9,680 nucleotides of DNA from an uncultured bacterium. GTDB taxonomy: Bacteria; Cyanobacteriota; Vampirovibrionia; Gastranaerophilales; Gastranaerophilaceae. Positions within the stretch are counted from its first letter, which is position 1. Every line of letters starts with the position of its first letter. Position numbers and translations under genes: made by a program. Below the pieces are notes generated by a model that ran no database searches, was not told where the DNA came from, and saw nothing but the letters and a program-made list of their open reading frames with translations. The DNA is taken from positions 1 through 9,680 of the forward strand of contig CADCPD010000219.1 of the NCBI GenBank assembly GCA_902803265.1, read 5' to 3'. Positions 6,079-9,680 of this stretch are shown here, in pieces.

Positions 6079-6945
6079 TTACATTTTGTGTAATGCTAAA
6101 ATATTTGCTAAATTTTTTCTCAAGTCTTTTCTTTTAGAAACAAAATCAACTTGACCATTTTTAAGCAAATATTCTGCTGTTTGGAAATCAGACGGAAGAC
6201 TTTGGTGAATAGTTTGTTCAATAACTCTTCTACCCGCAAAACCAATTCTTGCACCTTGTTCTGCAATAATAATATCGCCTAAAGTACCAAAACTTGCCGT
6301 AACACCACCAAAAGTAGGTTCTGTTAGTAAGCAAATATACAATAATCCTGCCTCATCCAGTTTTGAAACCGCACAAGAAGTCTTTGCCATTTGCATAAGA
6401 CTTAACGCACTTTCCTGCATTCTTGCACCGCCTGATGAAGTAACCGCCAAAACAGGTAATTTTTCTTTTATTGCATGTTCAATTAATTTAGTAACCTTTT
6501 CACCAACAGCACTACCCATTGAACCACCCATAAAATCAAAGTCCATAATAGCTGATGCTATTTTATGTCCTTCAATTTCACCTACACCTGTTATCACAGC
6601 ATCATTCAAAGATGTTTTTTCTTGTGCCGCAGATAATCTGTTTGCATAAGATTCCGTATCCGTAAATTCAAGAGGATCTGTAGGTTTTATTTCAGAAAAT
6701 AATTCTTCAAAAGTATTTTCATCAAATAATTGTTTAACTCTTGTTTGTGCATTAACTCTAAAATGATAATCACATACAGGACAAACACTATCATTTTCTT
6801 CTAAATCAGATATCAATATTTGAGTACCGCAATGAACACATTTGGTCCAAAGACTCGGACTTGTATTTTCATCTACTCTTGCTTCTATTTTTCTGCGTTC
6901 GAGTTGAGCTTCTTTTCTCTTTTCAAACCAATCTTGTATAGTCAT
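6079..6945 (-). CDS. accD: Acetyl-CoA carboxylase carboxyltransferase subunit beta
   Basis: Partner of AccA in the carboxyltransferase; first step of fatty acid synthesis. The 288 residues start with a basic amphipathic stretch, then a zinc ribbon with Cys36, Cys39, Cys55 and Cys58 (CVHC...CPVC), present in bacterial AccD and implicated in nucleic-acid binding in E. coli. The crotonase-fold part shows SAIMDFDFMGGSMGSAVGEK (131-150), TSSGGARMQE (169-178), GGVTASFGTLGD (213-224, oxyanion region) and IGFAGRRVIEQT (234-245). The C-terminus ends HKM without the long tail seen in some species. The ATG has AAAGGAAA 9 nt upstream. First gene of the accD-accA-prmA unit; the accD-accA adjacency keeps the two subunits at matched levels. 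Confidence 0.97.
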   Translation of the reverse strand: MTIQDWFEKRKEAQLERRKIEARVDENTSPSLWTKCVHCGTQILISDLEENDSVCPVCDYHFRVNAQTRVKQLFDENTFEELFSEIKPTDPLEFTDTESYANRLSAAQEKTSLNDAVITGVGEIEGHKIASAIMDFDFMGGSMGSAVGEKVTKLIEHAIKEKLPVLAVTSSGGARMQESALSLMQMAKTSCAVSKLDEAGLLYICLLTEPTFGGVTASFGTLGDIIIAEQGARIGFAGRRVIEQTIHQSLPSDFQTAEYLLKNGQVDFVSKRKDLRKNLANILALHKM

Positions 6946-6976
6946 GTTTTATTGTTTCCTTTTATCACACTTAAAC

Positions 6977-7004
6977 ATTATACACTAAATTTATTTTTGG
7001 TCAT
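6977..7004 (-). promoter_or_regulatory. Promoter of the accD-accA-prmA operon
   Basis: On the minus strand a perfect TATAAT (6982-6977) follows ATGACC (7004-6999, four of six for -35) after a 16-bp spacer. The predicted start near 6970 gives a leader of about 25 nt containing the accD ribosome site. The -35 lies inside the last codons of the upstream matrixin gene. No FapR- or FabT-type palindrome is evident beside it. Confidence 0.65.
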
Positions 7005-7806
7005 CTTCTTCACATTTCGTGTCATTTTCAATTTTACGACCGGTTAAATAAGAGGAAACTTTTGGAGAAAGCTGTATATTTTGTAAAGTTAAATTATATT
7101 TTTTTAAATCACCGATATTTGTTTGTTCTTGTAATAAATCCTTTTTTGGCTGCATAATAACACTGTCTTTAACTTTTTCAAATTCTGACTTATGACCTTT
7201 TTCAAGAACTCTTTGAATAACTTCATCGACATAGGTACCGCCAACACCATATTTAGCAGCAATTTGACTAACAGAAGCACCTTGAGGTAGTCTATACAAC
7301 CATTGAATTGAAGCAGCATCATTTTGTGAAAGGTTAACCATACCATATTGATGCGGAGTATACATTATATCCGATTTGTAAGGACTATGACCTAAACCTA
7401 ATGCATGCCCGATTTCGTGTAAAATTGTATGATAAACTTCACCATCTGCCATATATTGTTGATGAATTACACCATCAGACAAACCTATTGAAACTTCTGC
7501 ACTATATAATCTGTTTTGATTATCATAATTGAATAAACAATGACCTAAGGCCTTTCTGTCAACACGTCTCCATTCAACATTAACATTAGAAGATAATAAA
7601 TCATCCGTTAACTGAATTTGAATTTGCCCTGCTGCAGCCTTTTGCCATACTTCAAGAGCTTTAATTACCATATTTTTATATTTGTAATCTTGTCCTTGTT
7701 TGGAATAAAAATTCATCGGTGCAATAAAAACAACAAGCGGCATATATGTCCAACGCATTAATTGACCGTTTTTAAAACTCTCTTGTAAATAAGTTTTGTA
7801 ATTCAT
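6991..7806 (-). CDS. Matrixin-like metzincin metalloprotease without visible signal peptide
   Basis: 271 residues from the chosen ATG. The zinc-protease signature HEIGHALGLGH is at 130-140: His130, His134 and His140 would bind zinc, and Glu131 is the catalytic base. The Met-turn follows in SDIMYTP (Met148), at the spacing of matrixins (M10A-like). Upstream, MRWTYMPLVVFIAP and the VIKALEVWQKAAAGQI helix match the start of the matrixin catalytic fold. Thus the catalytic domain begins almost at residue 15, with no propeptide, no cysteine switch and no signal peptide. The C-terminal 100 residues (from about 172) include SVSQIAAKYGVGGTYVDEVIQRV, vaguely LysM- or helix-turn-helix-like, and a hydrophilic tail ending EEDDQK. 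Start choice: the ATG at 7804-7806 is the first sensible start; the frame continues upstream into antisense of ybaB. It may be cytoplasmic or exported by a non-classical route; the target is unknown. Codirectional with accD, 45 nt apart, without a terminator between. Confidence 0.85.
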   Translation of the reverse strand: MNYKTYLQESFKNGQLMRWTYMPLVVFIAPMNFYSKQGQDYKYKNMVIKALEVWQKAAAGQIQIQLTDDLLSSNVNVEWRRVDRKALGHCLFNYDNQNRLYSAEVSIGLSDGVIHQQYMADGEVYHTILHEIGHALGLGHSPYKSDIMYTPHQYGMVNLSQNDAASIQWLYRLPQGASVSQIAAKYGVGGTYVDEVIQRVLEKGHKSEFEKVKDSVIMQPKKDLLQEQTNIGDLKKYNLTLQNIQLSPKVSSYLTGRKIENDTKCEEDDQK

Positions 7807-7822
7807 AACTTTATTGTATAAT
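7796..7822 (+). promoter_or_regulatory. Promoter of ybaB-recR
   Basis: Perfect TATAAT at 7817-7822; the best upstream box is TTGTAA (7796-7801) with a short 15-bp spacer. The start near 7829 gives a leader of about 37 nt with the ribosome site AAGGGAG (7848-7854). The -35 overlaps the first codons of the divergent matrixin gene. Confidence 0.55.
7813..7818 (-). promoter_or_regulatory. Possible -10 box of the matrixin gene overlapping the ybaB promoter
   Basis: Read on the minus strand, 7818-7813 is TACAAT (five of six for -10), sharing bases with the plus-strand TATAAT. A start 6-7 nt on falls at the ATG at 7806, implying a leaderless matrixin mRNA; no Shine-Dalgarno precedes that ATG. No good -35 is seen, so this is weakly supported. 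Confidence 0.35.
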
Positions 7823-7865
7823 AAAAAAGTCTTAAGGGAAAATTGATAAGGGAGATTTACAAACA

Positions 7866-8198
7866 ATGGATATAATGGGAATGATGAAGAAAGCTCAAAC
7901 AATTCAAAAGAAATTGCAAGAAGCTCAAGAAGAATTAGCAAATGAAGAAATAACCGTAGAAGTACAAAATGGCGCAATAAAAGTAACTCTTGACGGAAAA
8001 GCTCAATTTAAATCAATAAAACTTTCAAAAGAAGCTATAAATTCAGAAAACCCTGATTCAGTAGATGATGATACAGTTGAAATGTTAGAAGATTTAATCA
8101 CAACAGCAATTAAACAAGCATCAGAACAAGCAACTTCTAAAATGGAAGCAAAAATGAAATCAATTACAGGCGGTATAAGCATTCCGGGATTATTCTAA
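7866..8198 (+). CDS. ybaB: YbaB/EbfC-family nucleoid-associated protein
   Basis: 110 residues, the usual family length. Begins MDIMGMMKKAQTIQKKLQEAQEELANEEITVEVQNGAIKVTLDGKAQFKSIKL, the canonical pattern: an N-terminal Met-rich helix that forms the tweezer-like dimer arm, then the central beta-sheet with V.A.NG..KVT. The C-terminal helix TTAIKQASEQATSKMEAKMKSITGG and the tail ISIPGLF are also standard. Members bind DNA as dimers and shape the nucleoid. Ribosome site AAGGGAG lies 11 nt upstream. The stop overlaps the recR start by one base (TAATG), and the ybaB-recR pair is conserved widely in bacteria, often after dnaX, which is absent here. Confidence 0.96.
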   Translation: MDIMGMMKKAQTIQKKLQEAQEELANEEITVEVQNGAIKVTLDGKAQFKSIKLSKEAINSENPDSVDDDTVEMLEDLITTAIKQASEQATSKMEAKMKSITGGISIPGLF

Positions 8199-8794
8199 TG
8201 ATTTATCCAAAATCAATTGCAACATTAATTGAATATTTTCAAAAATTACCGTCAATAGGACCAAAATCAGCACAAAGATTGGCTTTTTACATGTTAAAAA
8301 TGCCAATGGCTGAAGTTGAGAAATTTGCACAAGCAATGATAGATGCAAAAGAAAATACAAAAGCCTGCGAAATTTGCTTTAATCTTTCGTCAACAAGCCC
8401 TTGTGAAATTTGTTCATCAACAAACAGAGAACGCAGCACTATTTGTGTTGTTGCAGAAACAAAGGATTTAATCGCGATAGAAAAAACAAACGAATACAAA
8501 GGCTTGTACCATGTTTTACAAGGTTTAATTTCGCCGATAGACGGAATTGGTGCAGAAGATATAAGAATAAAAGAACTTTTAACAAGACTTACAAATGACG
8601 AAATTAAAGAAGTTATTCTGGCGCTTTCACCTTCTGTTGAAGGAGAAGCAACAAGTTTATATCTTTCTAAATTAATAAAACCGTTTAATATAAAAATATC
8701 AAGAATTGCCTTTGGATTGCCTGTTGGAACAGACCTAGAATTTGCAGACGAAATTACACTTGCAAAAGCAATAGAAGGTCGAAGAGAGTTATAA
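8198..8794 (+). CDS. recR: Recombination mediator protein RecR
   Basis: With RecF and RecO, RecR helps load RecA on SSB-covered single-stranded DNA during gap repair. The 198 residues are of normal length and have the domains in order: helix-hairpin-helix LPSIGPKSAQRLAFY (17-31), a Cys4 zinc finger (Cys57, Cys60, Cys69, Cys72), the Toprim domain beginning ICVVAETKDL (82-91) with Glu86, and the conserved HVLQGLISPIDGIGAED (105-121; commonly H.L.G..SPLDGIGPED). LSPSVEGEATSLYL (143-156) and the C-terminal GLPVGTDLEFADEITLAKAIEGRREL complete the family pattern. The start codon overlaps the ybaB stop by one base, so the two are translated in a coupled manner. It is followed 3 nt later by a bidirectional terminator. 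Confidence 0.97.
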   Translation: MIYPKSIATLIEYFQKLPSIGPKSAQRLAFYMLKMPMAEVEKFAQAMIDAKENTKACEICFNLSSTSPCEICSSTNRERSTICVVAETKDLIAIEKTNEYKGLYHVLQGLISPIDGIGAEDIRIKELLTRLTNDEIKEVILALSPSVEGEATSLYLSKLIKPFNIKISRIAFGLPVGTDLEFADEITLAKAIEGRREL

Positions 8795-8797
8795 GTA

Positions 8798-8828
8798 AAA
8801 AAAAGGACTTTTAAAAAGTCCTTTTTTT
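8798..8828. terminator. Bidirectional terminator between recR and the Cys-rich gene
   Basis: Perfect 14-bp stem (8798-8811 with 8815-8828) around a 3-nt loop, core GGACTTT/AAAGTCC, with an A-run on the left and a T-run on the right. It begins 4 nt after the recR stop and ends 1 nt before the stop of the convergent minus-strand gene, so it can end both transcripts. Confidence 0.92.
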
Positions 8829-8829
8829 A

Positions 8830-9129
8830 TTAGTCTTCTTCTTTTAAAATACTAAATCCTACAATCTTATGTGTATTTATATTTAACCATTGAAATTTAA
8901 AACACATATAATCATCGCATTCGCAACTGTTTTCATCACAAGTACAATAATCATTTAATCTGCAAACTGTTGCTTCCGATAATGCAATAAGTTCATCCCC
9001 TTCACCTTTACATTTTGGAGAGCAGTATTCAAATGTTCCATCTATTTTCAAATTAGACGTTAAAATCATAACCTGATTAGAATTGTTAAGCTCTGCAAGT
9101 TCTATCATTTTCTTTTTAATATCTTTCAT
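8830..9129 (-). CDS. Small cysteine-rich protein of unknown function
   Basis: I do not recognise the family. 99 residues from the ATG at 9127-9129, which has a perfect AAGGAGG with a 9-nt spacer; the frame runs further to a TTG at 9156 but that start lacks support. The product holds eight Cys: a CxxxC pair (36, 40) in FEYCSPKCKGEG, a single Cys56, and a dense cluster at 62, 64, 69, 71 and 76 (YCTC...CECDDYMC) in an acidic context. The rest is a short N-terminal helix (MKDIKKKMIELAELNNSNQV), a strand-like stretch (VMILTSNLKIDGTFEY) and a C-terminal strand pair (FKFQWLNINTHKIVGFSIL). There is no signal peptide or membrane segment, so it is likely cytosolic and metal-binding (zinc or iron-sulfur); this is inference from Cys spacing. 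It stands alone, between a terminator on each side. Confidence 0.8.
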   Translation of the reverse strand: MKDIKKKMIELAELNNSNQVMILTSNLKIDGTFEYCSPKCKGEGDELIALSEATVCRLNDYCTCDENSCECDDYMCFKFQWLNINTHKIVGFSILKEED

Positions 9130-9135
9130 AAAATA

Positions 9136-9142
9136 AAACCTC
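9136..9142 (-). promoter_or_regulatory. Strong ribosome-binding site deciding the start of the Cys-rich protein
   Basis: On the minus strand AAGGAGG sits about 9 nt before the ATG at 9129, the best Shine-Dalgarno sequence in the window, and favours this start over the in-frame TTG at 9156. Confidence 0.85.
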
Positions 9143-9174
9143 CTTTTTAAATCCAAAAAAGAGTATAAACAGAA

Positions 9175-9180
9175 ATTATA
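9175..9180 (-). promoter_or_regulatory. Possible -10 box of the Cys-rich gene
   Basis: Perfect TATAAT on the minus strand (9180-9175), with a second candidate TATACT at 9167-9162. No convincing -35 was found at 16-18 bp for either. The placement between the upstream terminator and the gene supports a promoter in this 90-bp gap. Confidence 0.4.
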
Positions 9181-9221
9181 ATATTTATAATTACCAAATT
9201 GTAGAATTTAAGAGTTTAATA

Positions 9222-9257
9222 AAAAAGGTTTCTGTTAAAAATAACAGAAACCTTTTT
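9222..9257 (-). terminator. Terminator of the PFP gene
   Basis: Perfect 16-bp stem (9222-9237 with 9242-9257) around a 4-nt loop, core GGTTTCTGTTA/TAACAGAAACC, ending in a T-run on the minus strand. It begins 18 nt after the stop of the phosphofructokinase gene. No plus-strand gene faces it here. Confidence 0.92.
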
Positions 9258-9275
9258 ACTTATTTCAATAATTTA

Positions 9276-9680
9276 TTATTGATGTTCAATTTGAAGAGTA
9301 ACTGTTGTTTGGTCACAAACTTCAGTTGGTCCAAAGTATTGAATAGCACCAGGGAATAAATATCTGTCATTTAATGCACATTCTTCTCTCATTGCATCCA
9401 ATGCTTTAAATACTTTTCCGTCAAGTTTGATTAATGCTTTTTGAATAACAGGTTTCATAGCTCCATGACGTTTTTCCATGTTCATCATCATTGTTAAAGG
9501 AATACCGCCTGCAACCCATTCATTTGCAGGTTTAATCAAGTTTTTAACTGATGATAAATATCCTGTTAAACCAAAGTTAATTAACGCAAATGCATTAAAT
9601 CCCAATGAATAACAATAATCTGCATCAAAGTTTGAAGGGAATGCACAACGTCCTTCATAACCGAAGAAATGAGCTTGATC
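9276..9680 (-). CDS. Pyrophosphate-dependent 6-phosphofructokinase, C-terminal part only
   Basis: Cytosolic enzyme converting fructose 6-phosphate and pyrophosphate to fructose 1,6-bisphosphate and phosphate, reversibly. The frame is open to the window end, so the start lies outside; 134 residues are visible, out of about 540-560 usual for this long type. The visible part contains HFFGYEGRCAFPSNFDADYCYSLG, the GYEGR block that binds fructose 6-phosphate in the large PFP group, then INFGLTGYLSSVKNL and EWVAGGIPLTMMMNMEKRHG, followed by KPVIQKALIKLDGKVFK. These closely recall plant PFP beta and Chlamydia/spirochaete enzymes, not the short ATP-PFK (PfkA). The TTG at 9603-9605 is an internal Leu codon, not a start. 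Whether the active-site residues for pyrophosphate are present cannot be seen. Its own terminator follows. Confidence 0.88.
   Translation of the reverse strand, partial: DQAHFFGYEGRCAFPSNFDADYCYSLGFNAFALINFGLTGYLSSVKNLIKPANEWVAGGIPLTMMMNMEKRHGAMKPVIQKALIKLDGKVFKALDAMREECALNDRYLFPGAIQYFGPTEVCDQTTVTLQIEHQ

Noticed and set aside
7807..7977. Upstream extension of the matrixin frame beginning MRHFVLLRLFLHLLILLELL, which looks like a signal peptide.
   Set aside because: It lies antisense to the start of ybaB, where GAA/AGA/CAA codons read backwards give Leu and Phe, and it crosses the ybaB leader. The hydrophobicity is best explained as antisense bias.
9130..9156. TTG start giving the Cys-rich protein nine extra residues.
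   Set aside because: It would place the perfect AAGGAGG inside the gene; that site fits the ATG at 9129.

Overview
The window is an AT-rich bacterial chromosome segment made almost entirely of housekeeping genes on both strands. Shine-Dalgarno sequences of the AAGGAG type, sigma-70-like promoter boxes and hairpin-plus-U-tract terminators are easy to find. The low GC, a plant-type pyrophosphate-dependent phosphofructokinase, the paired accD-accA genes and a cytoplasmic-looking matrixin would suit a gut non-photosynthetic cyanobacterial relative (Melainabacteria/Gastranaerophilales). That placement is an inference; other low-GC bacteria are not excluded. No tRNA, rRNA, CRISPR array, insertion sequence, integrase or phage gene was seen.

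Left part (1-3707): the end of rplT (ribosomal protein L20) with its terminator faces a convergent glucose-6-phosphate isomerase gene (gpi/pgi). Divergently from gpi runs a two-gene unit, a U32-family protein overlapping a YqeG-type HAD phosphatase by 11 nt. The likely promoter of this unit sits so close to the U32 start codon that the mRNA may be leaderless.

Middle (3708-6990): a short intergenic region with a nested inverted repeat precedes a small gene for a Thr/Asn-rich, probably disordered protein of unknown function. A bidirectional terminator separates it from a minus-strand operon accD-accA-prmA: the two carboxyltransferase subunits of acetyl-CoA carboxylase, then the L11 methyltransferase. 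The accD promoter lies over the 3' end of the preceding gene.

Right part (6991-9680): a minus-strand metzincin (matrixin-like) protease gene without a recognisable signal peptide is divergent from ybaB-recR (nucleoid-associated protein and recombination mediator, stop and start overlapping by 1 nt). The two directions share a compact promoter region. A second bidirectional terminator separates recR from a small eight-cysteine protein of unknown function. The window ends inside the C-terminal part of a pyrophosphate-dependent 6-phosphofructokinase gene, which has its own strong terminator. With gpi this makes two upper-glycolysis genes about 7.3 kb apart.

Nothing here is clearly a new multi-gene system. 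The parts least explained by known families are the Thr/Asn-rich protein and its structured upstream region, the matrixin without an export signal, and the Cys-rich protein.
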